Notes under the pieces: generated by a model
Database searches by the model: none
The model's input: the letters and a program-made list of their open reading frames with translations, nothing else
What the model was told of the DNA's origin: nothing
Program-made: the position numbers and the translations under genes
Assembly (NCBI GenBank): GCA_021432635.1
Contig: MU270043.1
Coordinates: 1 to 64,000, forward strand
Origin: Thozetella sp. PMI_491
Taxonomy: Eukaryota; Ascomycota; Sordariomycetes; Chaetosphaeriales; Chaetosphaeriaceae
Length of the DNA stretch: 64,000 nucleotides
Direction of reading: 5' to 3'
Shown: positions 45,001 through 55,652 of the stretch, piece after piece
Layout: each line of letters starts with the position of its first letter
Numbering within the stretch: position 1 is the stretch's first letter

Positions 45001-45104
45001 ATCCTGATCGTGAACTCGGTGCGGGATTCCGGATTAATAATAGGTATGCGCCTAGAAGAGCGCGGCTTCACGAAGCACGGCGGGCCTGGCTCATCCGGCT
45101 CCAT
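42027..45104 (-). CDS. SF1 RNA helicase, MOV10/SDE3-like
   Basis: Single exon, 1,025 residues from the first ATG at 45104; the frame opens further up only with TTG. The N-terminal 170 residues are low-complexity Ser/Pro/Ala. A beta-rich region with VPGLREETPRLYEDDIV resembles the domain before the helicase core in MOV10 proteins. The UPF1-like core has motif I GPPGTGKT (about 493-500), motif II MDEAAQA (about 637), motif III/IV around GDQCQLGP and NYRSHTAIL, motif V/VI in GPTEAFQGLEKG and NVALTRAQ. Such helicases unwind RNA 5' to 3' and act in RNA silencing or mRNA surveillance. DEAAQA and the N-terminal region fit MOV10/SDE3 better than UPF1, which would have a Cys/His-rich domain that is missing here. 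Confidence 0.83.
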   Translation of the reverse strand: MEPDEPGPPCFVKPRSSRRIPIINPESRTEFTIRIDQKRSQRERKAAGEGAASSLLLSAASPPTAKPRAEQMLAGPAGVASSSSTSTPVSTHVISSPEGGNVHMSLPPRPPSVRYPVVVSSSSVRAGPGVLGPAAPRPAASGGHIQKPRGYPVFKPPTEDDDGKDIEWAFDVYARPFVPEAFTRINRLDGVVVDTPPEKQINFGAYASSSLPDRFLPIIPKPMELPKGLSLDQQDLIDPRKYEQYFSYHIQDEVQAEGRENDKYALYGQEVTVTLQEHYPGSICLFTVPGLREETPRLYEDDIVQLRQLRYDSQGRFLGAAIGQNQFPTASKQEMIPWTGRIYNGRVTRVQLQQELLTVKVYGLDQQSLSLPPGVTAMGQSFSAMFNIQFMAPTERYLPMQHVLPVIQYALHEAITNSNYDNMGKNEVVGSVQHFWYQSMLFPIDTDCDIQENLHPGHFNSPFLDKQLNWEQKKAVQSVCQQNYGTLPYLISGPPGTGKTKTIIETTLQLLVNVKKVNHILLCAPSDPAADTLVDRLRKHLRPQDMLRLNRPTRTFEEIPAEVLPYCYTVSGMFCLPPFPDLMKYRVVVTTCRDAALLMYGRMTNTDLFAAEYGLRKTVHPFGLVEPVELHWSALLMDEAAQALEAEALIPISVVAPPQLCPHLVFMPLLVMAGDQCQLGPHTFLPKTPLKMSLFARLFSRSVYADHPMARGRKGQAPPPLSSGMLPILRPAFTNLIRNYRSHTAILAIPSALFYHDTLECEAPVAQQNTLVEWSGWKGKRWPVLFHSNPYRDDIEREGGGWYNTAEVEIAALYVKSLVGFGVAQKDICIMSPFKAQVRLLRRKMRDPRFGNYYDVNIGPTEAFQGLEKGVVILCTTRSKPRFVEKDIERDWGIVGLPNKMNVALTRAQYGLIIIGKRAVLKIDRNWAAVLAFCDRNGLTSGLEDADGHGEQDEAREAAVLAASNPEARVKTEDIPITRLEKQLLLAYGRGAANEARVLRGVAQMDEMWANSHGYDRLHPGDAEC

Positions 45105-46058
45105 GAGGCTTTGCTGAGCGCAGCTGCGGTCGCGAGTGGGAGACAGCGAACTAGCCGGTGACGGGCTTGTCCTTTCGTTTTGATAGGAGGAGAGTGGTTT
45201 CAAGAAAAGGTAGGGAAGAAAAGGATTCCTTGGTTCTCTACGACGGGTTTGTGTTACGTCGGCTGAGGCTGGGTGGTTTCGTTCATGAATTGTGGATTGT
45301 GAGAACGTCTTGGAGGGAAAGGTGGCGGGGAGAGCGTTGGGATCCCGGCACGAGTTTGTGCATAATCACGTCAATCTCTCACATCAAGAGGCAGATGCCA
45401 AATCCAGTTTTACGCCGATGAACAACGTTCACACGCATCTCAAATCTTCATCGGGAGCTGTCTACTGAGGAGTAAGCCTGAATATCGCAACTGCGTTCAT
45501 AGATAAGCGCAACCCCGTTTACGGTTGTTTACCACAGCCCAGTGTACAAACAATACACTTAGGCACCAGCAACACCAGCAAACCAGCTCTGTGACATTTC
45601 CAGGATACATGAGTTTATGCGACTTTCAACTTGCTTAGGGCAATTCACCGCGATCATCTGCTACGGGCAATTTCTCAATGTCCGTATAGCTATGTCCGAT
45701 ATGTTGTTATATACCAAGCCGAACTCCGATGTGAGCCCTTAGAGCGAGCTGTATGACCCTGGTATCTACCTCCGTTTGTGTTCCAAAATCGGCGCGGGAC
45801 GCGAATCCGCAACAACCTAGAGCGCTTCAGTCTATGTCTATCCAGGACCCGTCTCTCTTCCGGCGACGGCCAGCCGGGGCCATCGCCGGCAGAGCCAGGC
45901 ACCTCGCCATCCCAATATGAAACAACCCTAAAAAGCCATCCAATATACCTTGCGGGTGGCAACCAAGTGGGGAAACCATCGATCTAGATATTCAAGATCG
46001 ATAAGCCCGAGGTCACGAGTTGCCACTCCCTCGGACCGCCATTGACGGCTTACATGCC
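45105..46058. other. Intergenic, helicase promoter
   Basis: 954 bp between two minus-strand genes. No gene, tRNA or repeat recognised. Confidence 0.5.
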
Positions 46059-48647
46059 CTAGTCTTCTCGGTTTCGGGGATAGCTAACAACCTCAGAGGC
46101 CAGCTGTCGCACCTTTTGCCTGTCCTCGTCAGGTCCATCATAGTTGCAAATCACGTCCAGAATCCGCGTGATCGGACCATCAGCCCCATCGTCCATCTTG
46201 CAATGGCCCGAGAGCAGCTCTATTGACGGAAGCGAGCTGGCAGCCGCGTCGGGCGGAGTGGGATTCTCCCACATGAACCGTAGTAGAGACAAGAGGGGAA
46301 CCGATGCACGGCCGTCAGCGCCGTATCCGTGCTCGAGGAGAATCTCCAGCGGCTTGGTGTTCGGGATTTCGCTGGCCCTCTTTAGGTAGGTAAGCGCATT
46401 CTTGTACGGGCGTTGCGGCGCGGCGAAGCGGGAGACCATGGCTTTCAGGATCTCGGTCCGGGAGTCGCGGATGGCCAGGTCGAACGCGGTCAAGTGGCGC
46501 CTCCTCACGAACTCGCACTCGTCTGCATCCCAGCAGCTCTCTCGCAGCAGCTCGTCCGGTGGCAGGAGGTGAGGGTCGGCCACCTCCATCATAAGAGCGT
46601 CAGCCATGTCTAGTTGGTTGTTGGCGACGACGATGGACAAGGGTGTCCGCAGATCCCGGTCGAAGGCATTCACATCTGCGGCTCTCTCGAGCAGCGCTCT
46701 AAGCACGTTCATGTTGCCCCATTCACATGCAATGTGCAGGTAGGTCTGACCACCAAGCAACTTGAAGTCCGAAACCGCCACTCCGCGCTCCAGCACGGCC
46801 AGAGACAAAATCTCGTTCTTTTGTAGCATGGTCCGGAGCAACAACACCTCGTTGGACTCGATCCGATAGCCAAAATCCACCAGCGTCTGGAACGTCTCTC
46901 GCTGGTTGGCAGGGTCCCGTTGCTCAATGATGAGGTCCATCGAGTCCTTGAGATCGTCGTTACTGACCTCAAACAGCCTCTTGGTGAACTCGAGGAGTGG
47001 GCCCAGCGCTTTGTAATTGCCATTGGAGGCACAGCGTCGCAAGATCACCTTTAGTCGTGCAACCCCCACATTGATCGCACCGGAGGCCTTCAACATAGCA
47101 TGGAGCACCTCCCCGTCGCCCCACCGGGAATGCTTGACAGCCCAGTCCAATGCGCTTGTGGGCGGTCGCGTATGCTCCTCGATATCAACCCAGGCCCCGT
47201 GCTGGATCAGGTGCGTCACAATTTCGGGTACCTCTCCCCTGTGGTCCACCCGCTCGGAGCAGGCGTACAGGATAGCAGTCTTTCCGGTCCGGTCAACCGA
47301 GTTCACGTGAGCACCGGCCTTCAGCAACGTAGCGACGACACGGGGTTCGGCGAATTCGCACGCCAGCATAAGAGGTGTGACGTTCCGGTGGCCCCTCTTG
47401 TCAAACCGCGCCTCGACGTCGGCGCCCGTCTCGACCAAGCTGTTGATCAGGTTGATGCGGAGCCCCTCGAAGTCATCGTGCTTCACCGGCGCATTGTTGA
47501 GATCGAAGAACTCGGCCCGCGGCAGGATCGCATAGTAGAGCGGCCGGTAGTCTCGAAAGTTGGGGATATAACGGTGGGGGTCCGGATTCGCGCCGATGCT
47601 CAGGAGTCGTGAGGCCACGGCAAAGTTTCCCCGGCAGCAGGCGTTGAGGAGAGCGGTGTGGCCGATCTCGTTGTGAGCCTCCAGTTCGGCGCCGAGCGCG
47701 AGGAGCTTAGAGATGGTGTCCCGAATCGTGTCGTGGTCCCGGGCGCCGAACAACTCCGCCACGTAGTGAAGCGCCGTGTTGCCATTAGCATCCCGCTCGT
47801 TGGCATCAAACTTGAGGTCCAGCGCCAGGAGCTTGATGACGGGGATCAGGCCTTTCGCGGCCGCGGTATGGAGCGCTGTGTGGTGTCGCCCAGGAATGGC
47901 ATCCAGGCTCAGCGAGGCGCCGCGAAAGATGAGCAGCTCGGCGATCTCGCGCTCGCCGTAGCACATGGCCAGGTGGAGGGCGCGCCACCGCGGGTACTCG
48001 TAATCGGCCTGCACGGCCTGGTGCTGGCCTTTTACGGACTTGCATTCGCACATCTTGTACGAGGGAGCGTCGATGTCGACGCCGCTGTCCAGCAGGAAGG
48101 TCACGACCTCGCGATGGCCGTTCTTAGCGGCGAGGTGCAGCGGGGTGCTGTACTTGGTGAGCTTGGCGCCATCCGAGCTGTTGGCGCCATCAGCGGCAGT
48201 GTCGTCGCCGTCATCGCCGGCGCCGCGCTCTTCACGGGGCGACGGCTCCCATGTGCCGGGGTCGTCGGGGACAGGCTGGTAGAGGTCGGCGCCGGCAGCG
48301 ATCGCCTTTTTGATGGTCCCCAGCTGTCCGTTCTCGGCACCCCAAAAGAGGCAGAACGAGCCGCCCGACTTGACATTGTCCTGGTACAGGACCGGGTCAA
48401 TGATTTGGTGGAAGAAGCGGGTAGTCCTATCGAGTGCCGCCTGGTCCTTGACGTCCAGGAGCTCGGCAATGAGCAGGACGATCTCTGCGGGGAGGCTGAG
48501 GATGCTGGCCTTGAGAGGGGCCGGCGTCGGCCTCTTCCTCTTGGCCGCGGCTGCCGCCTTCCTCAACTTCTTCTTCTTCGCCATCTTCCCGCCTGCGAGC
48601 CGCCACTTCGTCTGCGGCCAGCCGGCGCTCGCTACGACGGCTTCCAT
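46059..48647 (-). CDS. F-box-like and ankyrin-repeat protein
   Basis: Single exon, 862 residues from the ATG at 48647. A Lys/Arg-rich stretch at about 22-40 could be a nuclear signal. It is followed by an F-box-like motif (ILSLPAEIVLLIAELLDVKD) at about 49-85. The rest is a long ankyrin solenoid. Clear repeats include TPLHLAAKNGHREVVTFLL, HTALHTAAAKGLIPVIKLL, NTALHYVAE, HTALLNACCRGNF, TPLMLACEFAEPRVVATLL and TYLHIACEWGNMNVLRALL, with more degenerate ones toward the C-terminus. An acidic, disordered insert (GDDGDDTAADGANSSDG) interrupts the first repeats. F-box proteins usually link to SCF ubiquitin ligases through Skp1, with the repeats choosing the partner; here this is an inference from domain order. 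Such genes are numerous and variable in ascomycetes. Confidence 0.88.
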   Translation of the reverse strand: MEAVVASAGWPQTKWRLAGGKMAKKKKLRKAAAAAKRKRPTPAPLKASILSLPAEIVLLIAELLDVKDQAALDRTTRFFHQIIDPVLYQDNVKSGGSFCLFWGAENGQLGTIKKAIAAGADLYQPVPDDPGTWEPSPREERGAGDDGDDTAADGANSSDGAKLTKYSTPLHLAAKNGHREVVTFLLDSGVDIDAPSYKMCECKSVKGQHQAVQADYEYPRWRALHLAMCYGEREIAELLIFRGASLSLDAIPGRHHTALHTAAAKGLIPVIKLLALDLKFDANERDANGNTALHYVAELFGARDHDTIRDTISKLLALGAELEAHNEIGHTALLNACCRGNFAVASRLLSIGANPDPHRYIPNFRDYRPLYYAILPRAEFFDLNNAPVKHDDFEGLRINLINSLVETGADVEARFDKRGHRNVTPLMLACEFAEPRVVATLLKAGAHVNSVDRTGKTAILYACSERVDHRGEVPEIVTHLIQHGAWVDIEEHTRPPTSALDWAVKHSRWGDGEVLHAMLKASGAINVGVARLKVILRRCASNGNYKALGPLLEFTKRLFEVSNDDLKDSMDLIIEQRDPANQRETFQTLVDFGYRIESNEVLLLRTMLQKNEILSLAVLERGVAVSDFKLLGGQTYLHIACEWGNMNVLRALLERAADVNAFDRDLRTPLSIVVANNQLDMADALMMEVADPHLLPPDELLRESCWDADECEFVRRRHLTAFDLAIRDSRTEILKAMVSRFAAPQRPYKNALTYLKRASEIPNTKPLEILLEHGYGADGRASVPLLSLLRFMWENPTPPDAAASSLPSIELLSGHCKMDDGADGPITRILDVICNYDGPDEDRQKVRQLASEVVSYPRNRED

Positions 48648-49903
48648 CTTGGGGAGTTGCAGTTGGGAAGGAAGGAGCGTTTCGTCGACGCACCGAGCCC
48701 GAGTGGTTGAGGTGAACAATGAGCCTGGCCCGGAAGTGGGCTAGTGGGGCAGGCCGCCGTCTGCGCCGCGCAAGCCAGGAATGTCAGAGCGGTAGCTGAA
48801 CACCCCCCGTCCGGGTGGGGAGGAGGGGTGGAGGGGTAAGCTAAGGCCCCAGCCGCCCGTCTGCCCGGGTTTGTGCGTCGGCCCCTCAGCAGCACCTGAG
48901 CAGCAGGAACAGCAGGAAAAGGCGCGCAGAGCTGCCGAACGGGGCCACCAGGCCGAGCGACATTGTGTACAGTTCCATTTCCATTCCAATTCCAGTTCCA
49001 GTTCCATGCCCCCAACCTCGTCTGCCTCGCTGCAAGCGGTCTTCCTCCCATCGGCTGTGTCACCTCGGCCCGTAGGTCAAAGTACTATGCATCTTCCTGG
49101 CCTCCACCCATACAATCAATCTGTTCCAGAAATCTATCACCTTGTTCTCGCCAAGCCGAGAGGGCCCTCCGGAGGGCCCCGCGGCCTTCCCCCCGTGTGG
49201 GTCAGACTTCAGACTTGCCCGCTGTCGTGTGCATGGGCAGCAACTTCCTAGTGCCTCACCACTGCCCAAGCGGTGGAGAGCCTGACCGCCGAATTGTGTG
49301 AACTTGTGTGACCACCTGCACTGTCCGAAACGTGGGCAGACACACTCAGATCTGTGGTTTTTGGGGGAGGTTTTTCATTTAATTTTGGGGGGTTTTTCTT
49401 CTTCTTCGTCTTCTCTTTTCTCTTTGACCGCATTGCTGCGAGTCCTAGACAGAGTCGATCTTCATTACTAGGGCGTACACTGTGGTCACGTTCCTCCACA
49501 CAAACCAGACAACACGAGTCACTACCAGTAGACAGGATGAAGGGGGAACATTGGGGTGACCATCATGAATGATAGCTTTCTATTTTATTTCTATCGGCCC
49601 ATTTTCGGGTGGGCAACCCTCTCTTTCCTTTCTGTATCCCCTTCTCCAGTCGGGCTATCAGAGTACCAAGGACGGGAGCCTCTTGGGGGTCTCCTGTCCC
49701 CAAAAGCTCCCCTCCTCTCCTATATCGCCAGACGAAGATACATGCAAGGCTTTTGTGAGGGTCATTAGGGTCATCCGAACCAACATGTCAACAAAGAAAA
49801 CGAGATGATGCTAGACCACGCAAACCATTAACCGAGAGGGGGAGGGGGCAAAAAAAAAACAAGACCAGCCAGCTTTTGTGTTCTCGTGCTTCTCGGCCAT
49901 CCT
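48648..49903. other. Intergenic: ankyrin-gene promoter and eEF3 3' region
   Basis: 1.26 kb. It contains the TTCCA repeat at 48971-49006 and a pyrimidine-rich block at 49390-49425. The 3' untranslated region of eEF3 occupies the right end. No gene supported. Confidence 0.5.
48971..49006. repeat. Short TTCCA-type tandem repeat
   Basis: About six imperfect copies of an NTTCCA unit in 36 bp upstream of the ankyrin gene. It looks like an ordinary microsatellite. Confidence 0.7.
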
Positions 49904-52900
49904 CTAGTCGTCCTCGTCAGAGAAGACCTCCTCGCCGCGCTTGCGGCGGGCCATACGCTCCTTCTTCTTCTTCCGCGCCTCCGAGGAGGTCAACTTCTTC
50001 GCCTTCTTGGTAGCAACGATCTTCTGCATCTCTGGTTAGCTGTGTGTTCCCATTTTTGATATTGATAGATGGCGGGGGTGCGGGGGGTTGCTTACGTTGC
50101 CCATAGCATCGAACTTATCCTCCTCGTCATCATCATCCTGCTTCAGGCGGGGACCAGAGCCCTGGCCCTGCACCCAGTTGTGGCCGGAAGGAGTCATCTT
50201 GCCGTCCATGACGGCCCAGACTTCCTCGGTCAAGTCCTTGGTGAACTCGGCGCTGTGGGTAATGATGATGACACCACCCTCGAAAGCCTTGAGCGCCTTC
50301 GACAGGGCACCAAGAGAGTCACGGTCCAGATAGTTGGTAGGCTCGTCAAGGACGATCAAGTGGGGGCGCTGCCATGAGCAGGCAGCGAGCACGACCTTGA
50401 CACGCTGACCACCAGAGAGACCGCGCATGCGGGAGTGAGAGACAAGCTCGGCATCGAGGCCGAAGTTGGCGGCGTGGGCCTCGATCTCCTTGCGGACGAG
50501 GGGGCGGAACTGACCGGAGGCGAGGGCCTCCTTCATATCGACCTCAGCGACCATCTTCTGGTGGGAGCCAAGCAGCTCGGTACGGGGCAGCCAGACGTTG
50601 TCGGCCGTCATCATGGGCACCCAGCGCTCGTTCTTCATGCCGATGTTCTCGCCCAGAGCGAACGAGCACTCGTACTCGTAGCTGTTCTTGAACTTCCTGC
50701 GGGAGTGGATGCCAATAACACGGCGCTGCGAGCCCTCAACCCTGAAGATCTTCTCGGCGGCCTTCTCGTCGGCCTCGGTGATGATCTTGTTGGCACGGTC
50801 CATGGTCTCACGGTCCTCACCTGTCTGGAAGCGCCACTGGATGTACTCGGATGGGGTCTTGTCGAGATGGTTATCGATGTGAGCGAAGGCGTGCTGCTTG
50901 ATGTAGGCGATACGGATGTTCTCGTGCTGGTAGATCTCACCGCCAGTAGGGATGAGCTCACCAGTGAGCACGTTGATGAGGGTCGACTTGCCAGCACCGT
51001 TGGGACCGATGACAGCGATACGGGAGCCCAGCGAGCACTGGAACGTGATGTCGGTGAGCTGAGCCTTATCAGTACCGGGGTACTGGAAGCTCATCTTGGT
51101 CGCACGCAGGATGGCCTTGGCCTTGGTCTTGACACCCTCGAGGAAACCGGGCTCAGGGAACTTGAACTCCATCTCGGAGGCACCGAGCTCGTAGTACGAC
51201 TTGGCGGCGGGGTGGCGCTTGACAAACTCCTGGAGGTTACCCTTGTAGCGCTTGAGCTTGAAGCGCTCGTAGTGGATAATGTGCTGGCACACATTGTCGA
51301 GGAAGCCGCTGTCGTGCGAGACGATGATGGAAGTGCAAGGAGAGTTCATGAGGTAGTCCTCGAGCCACTTCACGTTCTTGACATCAAGATGGTTAGTGGG
51401 CTCGTCAAGGAGCAGGATATCGGGCGCCTCGAAGACGGCACGGCACAGAGCCAGCTTCATCTTCCAGCCACCAGAGAGGGCGCTGATCTCGCCAGAAATC
51501 ATGCCCGGGGTGAAGCCGAAATCGCCGAGCTGCTTCGTGACGGCATCCTCAGTGGTATCGACACCAGCCTCCTTGAGCTTCTTCATGGTCCACTCGATGG
51601 TGGTCATCTCAGTATCGGCCGAGTCGAGGTCGTGCTCGACGAACACGGTCTTGACCTCGCTCTGCTTGGGGAAGCCCTCGACCTGCTCGTTGTTGATGGC
51701 GCGCATGAGAGTAGACTTGCCGGAACCGTTGGGGCCGCACAGACCGTAGCGCTGGCCACGCTTCAGGCGCAGGCTAGTCTGGTTGAGCAGAATCTTGGCA
51801 CCGTAGGCGAGGGAGAAAGTGCAGTTGCACAGGTCCTCGCCCTCCTCCTCATCGGCCTCAGCCTCGTCCTCCTCCTCAATGCCGGGAGAGGCCTTCTTGC
51901 GCAGGCTGTCAACGATGGCTTGGGCGTCGGCGTCGCCAACGGCCACGACGATGTAGGGCTTGACGTTCTCGGCCCAGCGGGGTGCCTCGATCTCCTTCTC
52001 GTCAACGAGCTGACCGGCAACGGCGGAAGCGTACTCGAGGACAGGGGCGAACTTCTCGATCGCAGCGGCGTGCTTGGCCGAGAGGATGTCCTTGAGGTGG
52101 CCGAGGACGGTGGTGATGTCGCCGTGGTTGAAGACCTCGGGGATCTTGCCGTCCTTGACGTTTCCGACACGGACGAGGGTGTCAAGAGCCTGCTTGGTCT
52201 TCTCACGGGCCTCGGGATCAGCCAGGTTTTCGTAGTTCTTCTGCAGACCCGGCATCATCTTGGGCAAGAAAGGAGCAACGATGTTGGGGTCGTCGACGAG
52301 CTTGCACATGTTGTCGACGATGACGGCCGCCTTGCGCTTGATGGCGGTCTCGCGCTCGGCAAGACCACGGTCGAGCAGGGGCACCATGAGAGCAAGGGTA
52401 GGCTCCTGCACCTCAGTGACGAAGGTGGTGGCACCGAGAAGGTGGACAGTCTCGGGCACGTTCTCAGGCTTGGCGATGCACTTGATAAGCTCAGGAATGA
52501 AGCGCTCGATATCCCTGTTGACTATCAACTGGCAGATCTGCTCCATGGTCTTGTAGGCCCGCTCCTTGACCTCCTTCTTGGTGTCCCACATAGCCTCAGA
52601 GACGACGGGGATGAGCTCAGGAACGCGCAGGGACGTCTGGGCGGGAGCGGTGCGGACGAGGCTCTCAAGGAAGTCCAGGGCAGCCATCTTCTCGGGCCAC
52701 TTCTGAGCATTGCGGAGAGAGTCGATGATGGGGGGGAGGGTGGCCTTGACAGCATTGGGGTTGATGGCCTCGGCGATGGCCAGGGTGGCGGCCAAAGCGG
52801 CATTCTTGACAGCGGTGATCTTGTCACCAGCACCGGCAAGAACGGCGGGGAGAAGAGTGATCAGGTAAGGCTCAATGTTGGCCGAAACCTCGGAGTGCTG

Positions 52901-53388
52901 CGCAATCGCCTGGATGGCGAGCAGACCCTTCTCGCGGGCGCCAGCATCCTTCTTGTTGTTAAGTTGCTTACGGAGGGCCTCGACAGTCCTGGTGGGGGGA
53001 AAATTGTTAGCAGCATGTTCTCCAAAAAAAAAAAAAAAAAAGCCGTGGCCAATTTTTTTTTCGCCGCAGTAAACCCAGCGACTGGCTGCCCAGCAAGCGG
53101 CTAGTGCCACCCGACCCTGCCCGAAATTTCACGAGCCAGACAATTTTCTAGTGGAAAAAGAGGGCCTGAAGTCCACCGTAGGAGGGGCTCCAGGGTCGCA
53201 AAAGTTGCCAGGGTCAAAGAGAGGGTAAAAACTCACTTAGTGGGGGTGTCAACATCCTCGATGCGACCGTTGATGAAAGAGGCCAGCGCAGCCGAAGCCT
53301 CCTTGATCTCGTCCGCCTCCTTGGAGATGGTGAGCTTCTGCATAAGCTCGTCGAGCACCTTGGCGCTCTTGGCGTTCTCGGAAGGCAT
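49904..53388 (-). CDS. tef3: Translation elongation factor 3 (eEF3)
   Basis: Three exons on the minus strand, 53388-53237, 52988-50096 and 50029-49904, encode 1,056 residues, the normal eEF3 length. N-terminal HEAT repeats ([16 protein letters not shown] and following) lead to two ABC cassettes. The first has Walker [10 protein letters not shown], signature [11 protein letters not shown] and Walker [12 protein letters not shown]. The second has [21 protein letters not shown] and [12 protein letters not shown], with the chromodomain-like insert ([14 protein letters not shown]) between its parts. The Lys-rich tail ([18 protein letters not shown]) is the ribosome-contacting end. eEF3 is a cytosolic ATPase that clears the E-site tRNA on fungal ribosomes. 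Strong codon bias fits high expression. The first intron is 248 nt, long for this window. Confidence 0.98.
53024..53041. repeat. A18 homopolymer in the first eEF3 intron
   Basis: Eighteen consecutive A on the plus strand (a T tract in the transcript), about 36 nt before the acceptor, followed at 53053-53061 by nine T. It may serve as a polypyrimidine tract and is prone to length variation. Confidence 0.9.
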
Positions 53389-53911
53389 GTTGGGTGGTTT
53401 TTGTGACTTTTGTTTTATCGGGAGAATGGGATTATGAGAAGAGTCCTCGGTCGTCCTGGTCTATCGAACGGAGGACTGAGAGGGACGATCTATCGTCTAT
53501 CCGGGGTATCTGCTCGCGACTTCGAAATGGGGAGGGGTGTGAGCCCGCAGAGGTTTTCGATGGAGGGTCGAAAAGGTCTGCTCTATGCTGGCTCCTCTAT
53601 TGAAGAGAAAAAGACCGAGTGGAGAAGGTCCTTGGAGGGAGGAACAATCCAAAAGGAGGGGAAGAGTTGTCAGGAAGAAGTTGGGAGCGTGGGAAGAAGG
53701 GGCGGTGAAATAGGTATTTATGTGACTTCTCCGTTTAAGGAGGGAAGGGGGTTGCCAGGTCGGAGGAAGGGTCTCGAGCAGACTTTTTTTGGCCCAGGAT
53801 TCACCATTCTCCTGAAATCTGTTGCCGGGCTGAGTTCGGATCTCCCATTTTCCCCGCCTCTGGTTGGCCCTGCCCTCGCGTTATCGCCGCGCCTTACCTC
53901 ATCAGGCAGGC

Positions 53912-53939
53912 GGTGGGGGTGGTGGGGGTGGGGCGGTGG
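53912..53939. other. G-rich tract with quadruplex potential
   Basis: Runs of G5, G5 and G4 are separated by one to four bases and flanked by G2 runs, about 530 bp upstream of the eEF3 ATG on its template strand. Confidence 0.4.
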
Positions 53940-55379
53940 CAGAAATGCTCGTTTGAAAAAAAAAAAATTTGGCCGCACTTCTGTCCTCTTCGCCGGCGGC
54001 GCCCTGTCCCGCCTGCCACCCATCAACGGAGGCGCTAGCTTTGCTGCGCTGTCGAGTGGCACGATGCAGACAAGCCCCTCCAGCCTTGCACGCCTTATTC
54101 ACCTCTCCCTTCTGCCGCCTCCCAGCGTAGACGTTGTGATGTTGGATTCGTCCCACCCCGCGGGCAACGCAGCAACGCACACAAAAAAGAGATCCATGGT
54201 GGGGCAGAGAGATTCTGTAGCGAACCCCTCCATTTCTGCGCTGCGCGGGTGGCGCCCCGATTCCCAACTTTTTTTTTCTGCCCCCCTTCCAGATGCCTAG
54301 GGAGGCCCACCCGTTGCCCCGTGGCACTCGGGGCCTACGGACCAAGAGCCTTCTGGAAGGGGGTTCAAAGATGGGCCCAACACAGTGCACTGTCCCCGCC
54401 AAACAAACACCAAGGGGTTGCTTTGCCTTCGGAGATACCTCGCCGGGCTGCAATCTTGGGACATGGGCGCCATGCCCGGCGCCTCGCGCCGACCGGCCAG
54501 CGCGGATAGCTTCCCTACTAGAATCCGAAACTTATCTGCTTGACACGTCGGGCAGGAAGGCTCTGTACCTGCCTCTAGGGCCTTCGCAAGCCATGGTTAC
54601 GGCAGATGGGCACGGCGCGAAAAGACAAGGTGAGACGGCGTGAAACATGGCTGTCAATCCGCAGCTCTCCAGTCCCGATGGCCGTGAGCCGTCCAGTCTC
54701 TCTCCGTCTCATCGAGATCCAATTTTTTGCCTTGCCTCAGTGAGCCAGACCGGTCAGGTATAGAGAGGGCCCTGGTTTGACTCGTAGCCGAGGAATGTTG
54801 GGGCCAGCGATCTAGCCCGGATCGCCACTGGCCGCTACGTTCTAGGGCGCCCGCGGCCCCTAGCAGCACGCCTTCGATGCCTGTCGCGGCCTGCCGCTTT
54901 GGAATTTGGCTTTTTCGGCTGGCCGTCTAGATGCCGCGGCCGGCCCAGTCGGATTCTGCCTAGCTGCCACGGTCATCCCGGGCACCCGTCTTTGCCGTCA
55001 TTACTCGTGGGGACGAAAAGGGTTGAGCGGTGAGACCGTCGCTTATTCGAGGGCGGTGCTTCCGTGGCATCCATCCCCCTTCGTCCCCTGGCCCATAGGA
55101 ATCTTGGAATTCCCATCCCCTCAGCCCGCCGACCCCCATGTCAGCCCTTTGTCGAGCGCATAGCAATGCCACCCCTTTGTGCTGCCTCCGTTCCTTTCCT
55201 CCAATAGCTCCGCCTCCAACTTTTTTTTCACCGCTTTTTGCAACTTTAATATCCCAATCCATGCTGACAGTCCGATTCCCTAGATTCCCGCGTCTCCCAC
55301 AGGAGGCATCCTTCTCTCAAGCACTTCCTTCGTCATCCTCGCCTTATCGTGATGTCCTAAAACCTGGGGGTTATCGATA

Positions 55380-55412
55380 GGCCCCGCGGTTCTCTTATCG
55401 TCTCGCGGGGCC
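55380..55412. other. GC-rich hairpin
   Basis: GGCCCCGCG (55380-55388) pairs perfectly with CGCGGGGCC (55404-55412) around a 15-nt loop. No gene is assigned on either side within 200 bp, so its role is unclear. Confidence 0.4.
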
Positions 55413-55652
55413 CCGGGGCTGAAGGGAGACGATTGTTTTTATTTCCCCTGTTCGCTGCCACCCTGCCCCTGGCTGGTCCCCCGTAAGCCCCTGTCGTCAG
55501 TGAAGCAATAAAAAAATTTTACGGAAGGCACGTAGTTATAGGATAGGTCCTGGTACTTTACTCTCCTTCGAACTAAGCAACCGTCCACCGCCGTTCTCAC
55601 ACCCTGGATCGCGCTACTCCTCCCTTGGTCAACTCCAGAAAGCTCCCATTTA

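Noticed and set aside
45105-45203. Longer N-terminus for the RNA helicase
   Set aside because: The extra 33 codons begin with TTG and have no ATG; the ATG at 45104 is the first usable start.
47658-48710. 350-codon plus-strand frame
   Set aside because: Antisense of the ankyrin-repeat gene and a by-product of its GC-rich codons.
50435-53104. 889-codon open frame on the plus strand
   Set aside because: It lies exactly opposite eEF3, and its Leu/Val/Asp/Gly-rich composition is what strong codon bias on the other strand produces. It has no motif.
53902-54453. 183-codon minus-strand frame between eEF3 and GH5
   Set aside because: It runs through homopolymers and a G-rich tract (poly-Phe, poly-Pro) and contains no domain.
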